Origin: Siderastrea siderea
Taxonomy: Eukaryota > Cnidaria > Anthozoa > Scleractinia > Rhizangiidae
NCBI GenBank assembly: GCA_964030785.1
Contig: OZ034968.1
Span: forward strand, 39,962,186-40,026,185
Direction: 5' to 3'
DNA length: 64,000 nucleotides
Part shown: in pieces, positions 10,890 to 22,430 of the stretch
How positions within the stretch are numbered: position 1 is the first letter of the stretch
Layout: the number at the start of each line of letters is the position of its first letter
Position numbers and translations under genes: made by a program
Notes under the pieces: model-generated
The model's input: only the letters and a program-made list of their open reading frames with translations
What the model was told of the DNA's origin: nothing
Database searches by the model: none

Positions 10890-12680
10890 TTTATGCCTAA
10901 AGTCCAAATATGTCCTTAGGTGAAAAGAATCTAAAACGATGTGGAGGTGATAAAGCAACTGGTAACAGAGACAGATTCTGCGAAAAAAGGAAAACTCTTC
11001 AAAAGAGGAAGGCTTCCAACGTGCATAGCGGAAGCCAGTTCTGAAGAGTATGCAGTTCCAGTGGCCAAATGATATTGCCAAAGACGTACAAAGGAAACCA
11101 CTGATGCTTGCTCCGAAATCCATGGTGGGACGAATGAGAATGAAGGTCCACTACTGGATGCTCTATGGTTAACGTTAGTTAAGGAAGCCAAACCACATCA
11201 GTTGGCAAGATACTTTAGTTTATCGAAGAAAGTCATGACAAAAGTTTTACCTAATGCAGTAAAAGGGAGCATCTCTATCTATCTTCTAACAAAGTTACAG
11301 CAAAGGATTGTTGAGCCAAGAGAAATACAGAAGCATTCGACTCAATCTTTCCATGGTTGTTAGCGAAACCAGCAAGAAAAGGGCAAGCTTAAAAGTAATG
11401 GCCAATACACATTTGCCAAAGATCTTACCTTATGACAAATTGATACGTTTTGTCAATACTATTGATGTGATAAATGTGAGAGATGTTAAAGAAAATTTCT
11501 GTTATAATTTAGAGACAGACGAAGTTGTTGATGGCGCATATAGAGAGCTACAACCATTTGTGTTACAGCTCGCTGATACGTATGCATGCTTAGATCAAAC
11601 TAGTCCATTCCTCTTGCATTTTGGATCTGAACCATAACACTTTAGAGTAGCTCTCGGTGCAGATGGTGCGCCATTTGGTAAGGACGACTAGGCTACGGCC
11701 TGGCTTGTGTCATTTTTGAATGTAGGTCAGCAAATTGCTAGTGAGAATGACAACGTTCTTCTTGCAGGGGCAAATTGTGACAAAGGTCGTATCTCAATGC
11801 AAAGCTATGCCCGAAAGCTTGTGTCGGATGTTGCATGTATTGAGGGAAAAAGTTTTGACCTACCATTAAGCAGAGCTCCAGTTAAGTTCAGATTTGACTT
11901 GATCCCTTCTGACACGAAGTGGGCTTCCACATTTAGTGGAGAACTAGGAAACTCGGCATTCTACATTTCTCCATTTGGCAATGTTAACAGTGACGATAAG
12001 TGTAAGGTTAATACTAGTTTGGGTAAATCTGACCAATGCACATGGAAACCATGGGTATATGAGGAAAGGCTTCACATAGCCACCAAGGTGAAAGCAAAAG
12101 CTAAGGAATTGTATCAAACAAGACTTGCTGAGTCTACAAAAAAACTAAGTTGTTAAATTATATAAAAAGTTTACATTCCCGGCAAGAAAAGCCTCCCCTT
12201 TTGGGTCCTTTGGTAGACAAAATATTTGCTGGGCCTCTACATAATGCATGACAACAACTACAGGAGCATATGCTTGCCCATGCAAATGACAAGAACGGAC
12301 TCCCTCCAAATTGAACTGATCCAAGCAAGGAACCAAATTGTGCTCTAGCCTCCCGTATGAGCACTTTAAGAGAAATTGGGGCTACCAGACTGTATAAAAA
12401 GGTAAAAAAGTGGTGTTCACAGGGAAGAAAGGGATCCCTCTCTTGTAGGTTTACAGGGAAGGAAACCAAAATCATTTGACACAAGTTCACATCTATTCTG
12501 ACAGCAATTTCTCGTGAGGATGATACTCCTCAGTAACAGCTCAAATTTGTACATTTGCACTCACTGGCCTTCAGTTAAGGGATGCTATCACCTGGTTTAA
12601 TCGTGTGACTGTAACAGAGGCTGTCTTGGAGAAAATTAAATGCTGTTGCAAAATGTATGAAGTCAAATCCTGGACAAAAT
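10890..12680 (+). pseudogene. Multi-copy cnidarian TE-like protein (GADGAPFGK / SFLNVGQ family), decayed
   Basis: Successive plus-strand frames resemble one long protein. 11308-11637 contains KYRSIRLNLSMVVSETSKKR and KILPYDKLIRFVN. About 11640-12156 contains LGADGAPFGKDD, AWLVSFLNVGQQIASEN, LAGANCDKG and GNSAFYISPFGNVNSDDK. The region 12180-12250 then reads like PLLGPLVDK...AGPLHN, with further fragments to about 12680. I recognise this arrangement from many uncharacterised cnidarian proteins but know of no assigned activity. The Asp-containing blocks are compatible with an RNase H-like transposase core, which is inference. At least five stops or shifts (for example 11635, 11689 and 12154) make it non-functional. 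Confidence 0.6.
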
Positions 12681-12965
12681 GTTTGAGTCGTCGTTTCGTA
12701 TTTTCGTTTTGTTGTGTCACTTCCTTGCTTCGTTTGGTCGTCCCTTTCGCAATTTCGTCTTGTTTCGTGTTATCATTTTATCATTTCGACGTTTCGTTGT
12801 GTCAGTTTCTTGCTTCATTTCATCGTCCCTCTTGCTATTTCGTCTTGTCATCCCCCCGTTTCATCGTTTCCTTGCTTCAATTCGTCACTCCCCTCGTCGT
12901 TTCGTCACTTCACTGTTCCGTTTCGTCGTTTTCTTTCACTGTTTCGTTTCGCCGTTTTAACGGCG
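12675..12965. repeat. Degenerate TTTCGTC-rich low-complexity tract
   Basis: A pyrimidine-rich strand is made of variants of tttcgtc, tttcgtt and cttgcttc. All three plus-strand frames stay open for 88-135 codons with Phe/Ser/Arg-rich nonsense, which follows from the composition. Confidence 0.8.
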
Positions 12966-13671
12966 CTGGACTGGGAATGAGTAAAGGTACAATTCACACG
13001 TATGTTACATGAAGTGATTATTCTGATTCCCGCCGTTGCTGTCGCTTTGTGCTAAGGTGGACGAAGTTAAAGATATCTTGAAGATTGTTCACAAAAAATC
13101 GAGCAAATTTCTGATGATAGCAGCACTAGCTCGACGTCTGGAAACTCTGATCGGGACACATCAGGGCAACCTTGGCCAATTTCAGGTTAGTTTTGTCACG
13201 TTTCAGTCATCTGTACGGTGCTTTATGTAAACTTAAAACTTATCTCGTCTTCAGCGTTTTCCATAGAAGTAAGAATTGCAGACTTGACAATAGGGTTGTT
13301 CTCGTTATTCTCAATGTTTCATGCTATTATGCTGATTTTATACTGAGCAAATGCACTATTATGCCCAAATAACATCACTATTATACGCCGTTATAATCTA
13401 CATAAAAATAAGCTTAAATAAAATAAAAGCGTGGAGCACAGAAGAAAGGTTTATGTTGATTATAACTTAATGGAAACAGGGCAGAATAAAACCATATTAT
13501 TAATGAATTTAACGCTTGTTGTACTGACAGGCCTGGTCTTAAAATGTGGAACCTGGACCAATGTCTTGTGTGGGAATCCTATGGTTTTGGCAAAGTTTTT
13601 GTAAAACACAAAGAGTTGAAGAAATTTTACATCTACTCCAGTATAATGCATGATTCTTTTGCTTCACTATC
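12966..13671. other. Spacer before the Harbinger element
   Basis: No gene, RNA or repeat boundary can be supported here. Short open stretches have no recognisable motif. Confidence 0.45.
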
Positions 13672-13703
13672 AAGGCCTGGCAAAACGAGGAAACATGTTT
13701 CCG
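13672..13703 (+). repeat. Harbinger left terminal inverted repeat
   Basis: Starts AAGGCCTGGCAAAACGAGG and runs into the palindrome aaacatgttt. It pairs with 19174-19205. Further partial copies of the binding-like motif follow at 13719 and 13765. Confidence 0.85.
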
Positions 13704-16035
13704 TAATTGTTTCCTGTGTGGCAAAACTGGTAGAAACATGAAAAAATGCGTCGCTCACCGACTTGGCAAAACGAGGAAACATGGTCGGTGCATGCACACA
13801 TTCAAATTGGTCTTGACCTTGGGGGCGAGACTGGTCGCGACTGGTCGGCAACATTTTTGTTGCAAAACGGCCGCTGTCAATGTTACATGTAATGTAAGTG
13901 TACTTGCAGTCGTTGTCACCCTGTGGGAGGAGGAAGAGCAGGAAAAGCAAAAAAAGGGCCGGACAGATCTTGGCTGCAAAGAAGAGGCGAAAGGGGGGCA
14001 TTTGTGACAATTGTTTGTGAACCGTCGGCCGAAAGACACGGCATCGTACCGAAGTTTTATGAGAATGGACGTAGCGACATTTCGTTGGCTGGCGGAAATA
14101 ATTGCACCGAGAGTGGCCAAGAAGCCCACAGTGATGAGAATCCCAATTTCAGTACAGCATAGATTGGCATTAACATTGAGGTATTTGGCGACTGGCGAGT
14201 CTTTTCGAAGTTTGGAGTTCCAGTTTAGGATAAGTTGTCCAGCGATCTCGTACATTGTTCATGAGGTGAGTTGTTTCTGGTTGTTTGCAAAACAGTGTAC
14301 TGTAGGGCTATATTTCATTTGTTATTTGCGAGGCTGCAAGGTAACATGCCTGTACCTTCTGGCACGGTGGTTGAGCCTTGTGAATTATGTTTTTCCGTAA
14401 CTTTTGATCACCATAAACATGAGATATAAAAGTTTGCCAGCATAAACCGTTTCCATGGTAACCGGTCGTTTTGCCTGCGAGTCGTTTCACTAACGAACAG
14501 TTCAATTACATCTTATATTGAATGGATGTACTTTTAATATTTCAACTCCAAGATTTTGCAGTAAAGTGTACAAGACTCCAACTTAAGTATTACAACACTA
14601 GAGAGTGAAACATTGAATATTTCTCGTTCTTTAAGCGTGTATAAAGGTATTAGTACACAGGTCATTAGCAAATTAAACGACTCGATCGTAGGTGAAACAA
14701 CCGTTTCGTTTAATTTAAAGTTTTATATCCAGTCCACACCATTGTCTTTCACTTTAAACTTTTTTTTACCATGTTTTCATTTATTTATTTACAAGTATTG
14801 TTATATTGGTAGTCTCTAATATATAATGTTAAAATATTTTGCTTATTGTGTGAAACATGTGTGCAATCTAAGAAATGTAGAACTTTTTTCAAGACTGACA
14901 GTGGAATTAAAAAAAAACGAACGGTATGCTGTTTGAAAAATCTGTTATCGTAGAAAGTGTTGTTGCAAGTTACAGAAATGTATAAATAATTAAATGTACA
15001 TATAACACTGAAAAAATCTCTTAAAAAGATATAAGATATTTATATCAAAACCAGGGAAATGTGCTTTTTGTACCTGCTGATTGGCTAACTTGAGGTGAAT
15101 ATCATTTGCTTTTCATTTCTGAGCAAAACAAAACGGTTTTTGTGTTTTGCTTCATTGATCAAAGCAGAAATTATTTCCATGAATAAGCCACTGCACTTCA
15201 CTGTGTCAGAAGACATTGAGAGGTGTACATGTTCATTAGTATAACAAATTTGCTTGTGTCACTAGCAAAATCACCAAAAATGTCGTACAAAATATTGCTT
15301 TTATAAATTGTATCAGCAAATATCTAATCCATTTGAGCCTGAGTTATATAAAATTACGAACAGACTAAAAGTGGTTCCAGGCCCTGAGTCCAGTCCAGTC
15401 CAGTTCAGTCCAGTCTAACTAACAAAGTGGCCAGTGTGGCTTTTAAAACTGTACTGCTTCCAGGGCTTAAAATAACGGCCGACCGAAATGACAATTTGTC
15501 CGGATAAAGTTGTAGTTTGCCGGTCATTTAGACCGGTTGCGTACATGGAACATCTTTATACCAATCTTATGAACATGTGAAGCGGCCTTAACTTTTTATT
15601 TAGATTAAATTCTATGTCTGTCAACATTCGCAGATATTAGCAACACAAACCACACCTTGAGTTTTGAAGATCATATTAACAATAAGGATTCAGATAGAAT
15701 AAAAAAGAATAAGTCTTGTGATAACTGTTTTGCACTGTTATTTCATCGAGTGTGATTAAAATATAATAGTAGAACAAACTCTCCAATTCTTACCTTTATT
15801 CCTATAATTTTCCGAAATACATATAGTATAAATGTCATTCCTATTCAGCAAAACATAATGTGACCAAGCTAAAATCTGTTTGGCCCGTCACCATGACCGG
15901 CAACTGTCCGAAATTTATTTTGCGTCCTGGCTTCTCTCCACCAGTATCTTCAGAAGCAGACATTTCTGAAAAATTAAACTGGAGTTATGAAAACTACTTT
16001 CATTATCAGCATCTTAATTGCTTCCTCGTATAGGA

Positions 16036-16300
16036 GGTGGTGTGGTCTTGTGGTTAGGGCACTGGATTTGTATCCGTATACCCCAGGTTCAAATCCTCCT
16101 CACTGCCACTAAAAGATGGGTTTGTGTTTGGTCATTCTAAATTCATCTCCTCCATGCTTTGTAAATAGCTAACTGGTAAGCCTACTGCCAGCTGGGGTTT
16201 TTAACAAGTTTCTGTTTAATTTATAATATTTTTCTTGTTTATTTACAGTGTTGTCGATCAGCACAGCAATGCTGAATACACTGACAAGTAAGTAAGTGAT
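16036..16300 (+). mobile_element. tRNA-derived SINE
   Basis: The head has Pol III internal promoter boxes: an A-box-like TGGTCTTGTGG at 16043-16053 and a B box GGTTCAAATCC at 16086-16096. The head is followed by an unrelated body and ends in a short taagtaagtaag-type tail (about 16286-16297) rather than a CCA-bearing acceptor stem. SINEs are non-autonomous and borrow a LINE's machinery. Exact ends and target duplication are unresolved. Confidence 0.8.
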
Positions 16301-16409
16301 GAATTTATAAATTAATTTTGTTTAGTTTATAACATCATGTTTCACAACTACAATTTGCTCCAAATGCCTCCAAATATCTGGACTGCACTTGTAAATATGT
16401 TCATGACAG

Positions 16410-16424
16410 CCCCCCCCCCCCCCC
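16410..16424. repeat. Homopolymer C run
   Basis: Fifteen consecutive C bases lie in the Harbinger intron. Length is prone to assembly error. Confidence 0.9.
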
Positions 16425-17416
16425 ACCAAAACCACCTCGATTTTGTATTTATTTTTTATACCAAAAATACACAAAAAAGTGAACGCCTAAATTACTCAGA
16501 AATTAGTCAATAGGGCTGTGCCATGAAAAAAATTCTCAGGCTCAGCCCCTGGGATGCCTTTTTTAACAGAAATGAAGGAAACATTTTAATTATTTTTGTA
16601 GGTTTGCAAGGCAATCTTTGATGAACTAGGGCTTTCCTGCATCAGAAGAGGAATGGCTGGCCATTGCAGAAGGATTTGAACAGCGGTGGAATTTTCCACA
16701 TTGGGTTGGGGCACTGGATGGAAAGCATGTCGTAATCCAGTCATGTGGACAAGGCTCTACTTTTTACAACTACAATGGCACCAATTCAATAATTCTGATG
16801 GTACTGGCAGGCCCAAATTATGAGGTGATCTGGATGAACTGTGGTACAAATGGAAGGCAGTCAGATAGGGGCATATGGAACAGCTGCAAGTTTGGCCTGG
16901 CTTTGGAGAAGAAACAAGTAGCCCTCCCCCTCCACACCTCTGCCGTTACGTGAAATGGACTGTCCCTATGTCATTGTAGGGGATGATGGTTTTGCTCTCT
17001 CAGAGAATGTAATGAAACCATAACCTCACCAAGACCTCACCCTAGAGCAGCGTGTCTGCAACTACAGATTTTCAAGAGCTCGTAGAATAGTGGAGGATGT
17101 TTTTGGCATTCTGGCAAACCAGTGGAGGTTCTTGCGGGCCCCCATCCCTCTTCAGCCACCTAAGGCCAAGCTTGTAACCATGGCAACAGTAATTTTGCAC
17201 AACTGGTTAATCAAGGGGTCATCTAAAGCAGTCTATGCTCCTCCATCTTTAGCTGATTGTGTAGATTCCCGCACCAATGAAATTTTGCCAGGATCTTGGA
17301 GGGAAGATCAAGCCCCAGCTGCTAACTTATTTCCCCTTGCCAAGCAAAGCCATGGAAACAAGCCGAAGAATCAGGCAAAGATAGTGAGGGAAGAGTTTAA
17401 AGAATACTTGAATTAG

Positions 17417-18145
17417 GAGGGCCAAGTGAGCTGGCAACGGGCCAAGTGTCTGTAATAACCTATTAAAATAAACAAAGGAACGTCAACTTGAAACTTTTTC
17501 CAAAATTCGGTCAATTCAAACCACTACATTGCATTTCAGCCTCTGTCACTCAAACACACGACCACTGCAGCCCATATCATGCCCTAGCATATTTTCAAAA
17601 GCATCCGATTGGTTGTTCTCTACCCAAAGACTGTCAATATCTGTTTGCTCTTTTTCAGGGTTGTGCATTTGGGTATCAGAAGCCAAACATTTCCATACCT
17701 GATGCCTGTAGAATTTGATAAATAAAATGATGTAAGATATCGTTGGGATTGAAGAAAAAAGCCAGGTATTCACTCCAGATGAATAGTACCTATTCATCAT
17801 TTATACAAAAAATGTGTTGTGTATACATGTAAAATTACAAAATAAATTCAATATAAAAACACAGTTGAAAGAAATCGCATGGAGAAAAACTCGTTATTGT
17901 TATCAAGTTTACTTCTATTTTATTCATGAACTTATTTTTGCAGTGGAAATACTTCTGTAAAAGGTGTAAATAAAATGAACTTACAGTCAAAATGGCTTCA
18001 AACTGTTATCCCATATACATTTTACCATAACTTCAAATCATGCAAGTATTACATAAAAATTTGGCCTTGGAAAGTTCAACATTGAATCTACACAATAAAG
18101 TGAACTGTCTTGTCTTAACATCTGTGCAAATGTTTAAAATTAAGC
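17417..18145. other. Spacer between the convergent Harbinger genes
   Basis: AT-rich. It holds the transposase polyadenylation signal AATAAA at 17467-17472 and a TTTATT near 17917 that could serve the minus-strand gene. No further coding signal. Confidence 0.5.
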
Positions 18146-18906
18146 TTACAAAAACAAAGGTCTCTCGCTTCCATTTCCAAAGTCGGAAGTCTGCACCGGC
18201 TGGCCATGGAGGCTTGTGAACTGTATCTCAGAGCCTGCCTGACTCGGTAGATGGTTGTGACTGAATTCCACCTCAAAGAGGACGTCATATATTCTCTTTT
18301 TTGCCAATATTTTTTCCGCTTCTCTGAGACGCGCCAGTGTTTTGGCCACCACCATTCCGAAGGCCTCCTCCTCAGATATTTCTTGAGACCTCAGCTTTGG
18401 CCGTTGTTGAACTTCACTCAAAACCCCAATCGCCTTATCTAGCACCATCATTCTCTACTGCTCCATCTCTTCCTTCATCTTTTTTGGACTTTTTCTTTCT
18501 TTTGGAAGTGGTTCGGAGTTTTCGGTGTCGTCAGGGTCAAATGCGTCATTTGTGTCATGTCCATGCTGTCTACAGCTTTGACTGTGCTACTGACAACGAC
18601 GTTCAGGAAGTTTAGTCTCTTGTACCACTTCCAAGCGGACACATATACCTCACTTCTTGACTGGCACGATTTTTTTTCTTTTCTGATGCAACCTGCCGCA
18701 TGTATTGGCCCCTCAAAACCTTCCACTTGGCTTTGTAGTCTTCTCGAGTTATATTGAACTGACTCATTGCCCGGTTGATGCTGTCAAATGGCAACTGCTT
18801 TTGGTCTCTGTTGCTTTACTCGTTGGCAGTAAAGTTCCATAAGCACTTCCTTTCTTCGTAGCATGTTATGAGAAGTTCTATTTCTTCATACGTCCACAAC
18901 CTTTCA
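18146..18906 (-). pseudogene. Harbinger Myb/MADF-like DNA-binding protein
   Basis: Reading from 18906 downward: a Myb/SANT-like start, LWTYEEIELLITCYEER, then KCLWNF, FNITREDYKAKWKVLRGQY (about 18750-18690), a Trp/Tyr motif YVSAWKWYKRLNFL, an acidic/Thr-rich linker, and a C-terminal region ending at 18146. Harbinger elements encode such a protein to carry the transposase into the nucleus and recruit it to the ends. Stops or shifts near 18815, 18660 and 18460 break the frame. Its placement convergent with the transposase inside the same inverted repeats supports the call. Confidence 0.75.
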
Positions 18907-19173
18907 GTTTTTTTTTCTTACTAGTTTCGCCATTAGGAGTTTTGGCCAATGCCGCCATATTGCCTTCTCTTTGGCGGGAAACCCTGGGAAGGAGCGAGCA
19001 TTGGTTGCTAAGTAACAAATGTTGCCAGTCGTGGCAAAACGGGGAAACATTGAGAAACATGTTTCCTTACCTCGCGGAAACACAAAATGTTTCTGCCTTG
19101 GAGCAGAAGCAAATTTTGCTTCTTGATGACGCTGGAAACAATGCTTCCCGGGTGGCAAAACTAGGAAACATTG

Positions 19174-19205
19174 AGGAAACATGTTTCCTCGTTTTGCCAG
19201 GCCTT
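19174..19205 (-). repeat. Harbinger right terminal inverted repeat
   Basis: Complement of the left terminus. Two further ggcaaaac copies lie just inside, at about 19031 and 19153. Confidence 0.85.
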
Positions 19206-19499
19206 TATGTTCAAAATTATGCGCGCATAATGTGGACAACCCTACTTGACAATTCCTTAAAAAAACACAAAGTGGGCATTTTATTAACTAAGCCCTTGAT
19301 ACACAAAGCCTTATTTACAAAAGTGGTTTGAGAGGACATGAGAAGGTGTGTTGTTACGTCAAGATAGGATTTTTTCAATAAGCAAGATAAGCTTTTTCCT
19401 TTAAGCTTATAATCTTGCATTTCAACAATAATATTACAATAATTATTTGCTGGTAATAAGTTTACGGTTTTTTCCTCTTTCTTTAGGGCTGCATTTCCA

Positions 19500-21350
19500 C
19501 AATTTAGATCATGCAGTGGGCCACAACCAAAGAAACGGAAAAAGAGCCCATCATTTGTCCCTATAGTTATAAAGGATACATGGACCCACGATTTTTATCC
19601 TGTTAAATTCACCCAGTACAGACAAGACGCCCTCACTAAGCATGGCACAGACCTTGGCTGTTGCTGGCTTGGGCAAAGAGAAAATTGTTTTTCCAGACAA
19701 GCATGGGGACTACAGCAAACTGAGAGCAAAACTGGAAGAAGAGTACCCTAAGCTGCCATCACAAAAGGGGGCATTTGACCTCCTCCGTGCAGATAGGGGT
19801 GGACCTGCAAGAGCCCTGATCCCCATTCCCAGGGAGCAGAACGGTGGATATAGCATTCCTTACCTCAAAGAAATGGTATCATCAAATGCAGCAATCTATA
19901 TCAGACCAATGCAGAGCAAGCTTGTCCTTGAAAGAGCAAGTCAACCATCATAATTCCATGACCAAGTGAAGACCCAGCGTGTCAACTGTGAAACAGAAAT
20001 TCCAATGCAAAGCCTGAAAGAGCATCAGAAAACTTGTCCAGGGGGATGCTGTCAAAGAAAGAGCAGTGTGTTCTCAGCAGGTAAAGAGCCTTGACGAAGC
20101 TGCAGAGCACGTTTGTGAGATCCTAGAGGAAAAAGAACCTTCTCTCGAAACAATGACTGAAAAGAGTGAAGAGAATTTGTATTTCGCATCTGCTGAAAGT
20201 GTGGGTGAAAGGCTCATGTTAAATATGAGGAATTCCGATTACAAGCTTACTGTTGACAGGGATGTAGTGTGGAGAGGGGCACTGATATTTGATAAGAAAG
20301 CCTTGACAAACGGAGACATTCTGTGGAACAATCTTACAATCTCCTTCAAAGGAGAGGATGGCTTAGATGCCGGTGCCATTAAAGCAGAGTTTTTGGAATG
20401 CTGTTGAAAGAAATTCAAGAACGGCTCTTTGAAGGATCAGAGTGGTCTTTGCTCCCAATAAAGGACAGCACAAAAGGACTCTTCTTTCAGCTTGCTGGGG
20501 TAGTTGTGAGCCACTCAAGGAGGTCCCAGTTTTAATGCTTTGTGTCCAGCAGTTTACTTCTATTTAGCAGCGGCAGACCCTGTGCAGATACTCTCCAGCT
20601 TGAGAAGAGAAGATATTCCACTTAATGCAGGTATACTTAGTATTTAATTTCTACTTTTTTTTAACCTTTGAAGCTTGCACTGATGCTGTATGATATTGCA
20701 AGGTTATTACATGTAAATGTAAAGAAAAAATTAAATATTACAGTGGGTGGCCTTCACAACAGTCACTAAGAACTGTAACAATATTATTGTATTGTACTGT
20801 ATTTGCATGCTCTAAGCTAAGTCAATGGAATCACTTTTAAGTAGAAAAACATTAGACATACACTGCCATTATTCCAATACACCCAGTGCCATGTTACTGT
20901 CAAACTCAGAAGACCATGTCTGAACACCTGTGACCAGCCACAGCAAAGTTCGGGACACACAAACAAACCACAAACTAATGACATTCGCTACTTAGTGAGT
21001 GCTCACAGTTTAGTTTTCTCTTGCCTGATTGGCCTTTTCCGTGCAAGACAATCACTCTGGAATGTTTCTGGTGTTCATGGTTTTCCGTGTTTGAATTGAC
21101 AATAAAAGTTGTTCTATTTGTCCTTAAGACATCCTAAACTTTGATGAGTCATTACAATCAGTGATGATTGATTTCACGCTTCCCTCAGTCACAAAGAATG
21201 ACTGTCTAGAGTACTTCTTTACCCTCATGAAAGAAAACGTGTTACAACAATCAAGTGTGAGAGGAATAAAATTTTATCTTTTCCTTTTTGACTTAATTAA
21301 CCATAAACCACCACGCAGTCTGGAACTTTTTATCAGGAAAAGGAGCCTTG
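19500..21350 (+). pseudogene. G2E3-like HECT-type E3 ubiquitin-ligase gene fragment
   Basis: 19642-19953 encodes a region with AFDLLRADRGGPARALIPIP and YSIPYLKEMV. It is followed after a stop by a Cys/His block, ETEIPMQSLKEHQKTC (about 19990-20040), like a small zinc or ubiquitin-binding finger. 20066-20640 then resembles a HECT N-lobe: LTVDRDVVWRGALIFDKKAL, VSFKGEDGLDAGAIKAEF-type, and LLPIKDSTKGLFFQLAGVV. The frame shifts at about 20400 and 20525. A donor (gcag|gtatac) near 20630 could link to coding sequence from about 21128. HECT enzymes form a ubiquitin thioester on a C-lobe Cys, and I see no C-lobe. Cnidarian G2E3-like genes are highly multiplied; this copy is dead. Confidence 0.55.
20640..21127 (+). 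other. Probable intron of the HECT-like gene
   Basis: AT-rich with no coding signal, between a donor-like gcag|gtatac and a weak acceptor-like ccttaag|ac. The intron boundaries are inferred from resumption of an open frame only. Confidence 0.35.
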
Positions 21351-21399
21351 GGGACACAACTAAACCCACAGAAAAACCTCTAGAAAAACTTGTGGTAGA

Positions 21400-21620
21400 A
21401 ATCATAGCCATGAAAATTAATCAGTTGATAAAATCGCTACTCCAAGGAAACCACATTGCCGAAATGATGGCTAAAGGGCTTTCCCTTACACCAAATCCTC
21501 CACGAATTCCAGTGTTTTACAAACCTGTGAGGAGACCTATAATATCAGGGTGTGATGGCCCTACAGAGCGGTTCTCATCATTCGTTGACCGACTCATTCA
21601 GCCTTGGTTTTTTACAATGT
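21400..21620 (+). mobile_element. Penelope-like reverse-transcriptase fragment
   Basis: QLIKSLLQGNHIAEMMAKGL, LTPNPPRIPVFY and RPIISGCDGPTERFSSFVD match the pre-motif-A segment of the Penelope-like element at 25990-26170. The TLTK...PTPVG segment between FY and RPIIS is missing, a small internal deletion. The fragment lies in the same open frame (21161-21778) as the preceding HECT-like sequence. Confidence 0.75.
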
Positions 21621-21895
21621 TTCAATTTCCAGTCATTAAACCTTTTGGGTTGGAAAATTGGGCCATTTTTTGTTGTTGTTGTTGCGTGAAAATATTCCCT
21701 TATAAAATGCATTCCGAGTTTAGAACAGATTTAGAGCAAACAAGCCAATTCTCTCTGAAAAAGTGCTGGGCCTTATAACCGAAAAAATATGGTATGAGTT
21801 TGTTTACAGGACGCATCAAAAATATTTTCATATAGGAACATTTTGGTGAAAAATATTCAACTCTTTACTCAGAGAGGCATTCCGTTGCTTAGACA

Positions 21896-22430
21896 ATGAG
21901 GAGACTACAAGGGGCAGCGGAGAAGGAAGAATTGTTCCCGGGAGAAGAAGAGGTACCTGAGGTGACCATGGAGCTCCATGAGGTCAACGTGGTGGTCGAT
22001 GAGGGCAGCAGCAGAATGTTGTCACAGATTTACACTGGTCTAGAGAACCAGGACAGTACACTGCACCTCCTCACCCTCAAGGCGATTTGTGAATGCAAAG
22101 GAAAATCCAGCTAAGTTCCACTTTGAACTGTTGTTTACAGATAATATTGGGGACCTAAATGTGGGAGAAACAAATAAGTACCATGATTTTCGTTCAGAGC
22201 TGATTCCAATAAACACAAACAAGCCTGTACCCCTGTGACAAGAGAAGAAATAGAGATCTTTGTTGGAATTCCTATTTTGATGTGAATTGGCAAGCTTCCA
22301 AGGTTCAAAATATACTGGAAAGGGGATTCCTTCCTTTTCTAAAGCCGCACTTTGTTGTTCCCGTGTTGCAAAAATGACTAGTAGACAAACAGCCAAGTGC
22401 TTCCACTCCATTCAGTAATGCATCTCCAAA
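21896..22430 (+). pseudogene. piggyBac-type transposase remnant
   Basis: Plus-strand frames contain NPAKFHFELLFTDNI, VGETNKYHDF and PVTREEIEIFVGI, then after a stop GKLPRFKIYWKGDSF. This matches the start of the DDE_Tnp_1_7 (piggyBac) domain, which precedes the catalytic Asp region. Later pieces near 22360-22430 (SRVAKMTSRQ) fit the same domain. A preceding acidic segment (21896-22060) is typical of the N-terminus. Only the first third or so survives, with several breaks; no termini found. Confidence 0.65.

Larger units (their letters stand above)
14266..16601 (+). other. 2.3-kb intron of the Harbinger transposase
   Basis: ATTGTTCATGAG|gtgagt joins tatttttgtag|GTTTGCAAGGC, preserving the conserved reading IVHE-VCKAIFDEL. 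The intron contains AT-rich filler, a gtccagtcca run near 15388-15413, a SINE and a 15-base C run. Confidence 0.75.
13935..17416 (+). pseudogene. PIF/Harbinger transposase (HARBI1-like DDE nuclease), two exons
   Basis: The product would cut and join element ends in the nucleus. Exon 1 carries RSWLQRRGERGAF (13950-13990), then after a 1-base shift the N-terminal region to 14265, including HRLALTLRYLATGESFRSLE. The donor is at 14266 and the acceptor at 16601. Exon 2 holds the three acidic residues: the GALDGKHV Asp (codon near 16717), the VGDDGFAL Asp (near 16982) and the Glu in RRIVEDVFGILANQW (near 17093). The tail stops at 17414-17416, with AATAAA at 17467. A stop after 16940 and shifts near 13990, 16640 and 17020 inactivate it. 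Length and order fit HARBI1-type enzymes. Confidence 0.85.
13672..19205. mobile_element. PIF/Harbinger DNA transposon, 5.5 kb, with both component genes (inactive)
   Basis: The ends are near-perfect inverted repeats. The left begins AAGGCCTGGCAAAACGAGGA at 13672, and the right ends in the complement at 19205, with 31 of 32 bases matching. Inside lie a two-exon DDE transposase on the plus strand and a Myb/MADF-like gene on the minus strand. They converge, which is the standard two-gene plan of this superfamily. Subterminal copies of ggcaaaacNaggaaacat lie at both ends. A clean 3-bp target duplication is not evident: the left flank is tatc and the right flank tatg. Confidence 0.85.

Noticed and set aside
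12605..13012. Overlapping plus-strand frames rich in Phe, Ser and Arg
   Set aside because: Translation of the TTTCGTC-type low-complexity tract; no protein signature.
16036..16108. Functional tRNA gene
   Set aside because: A and B boxes are present but no acceptor-stem pairing is evident, and the sequence runs on into a SINE body and tail.
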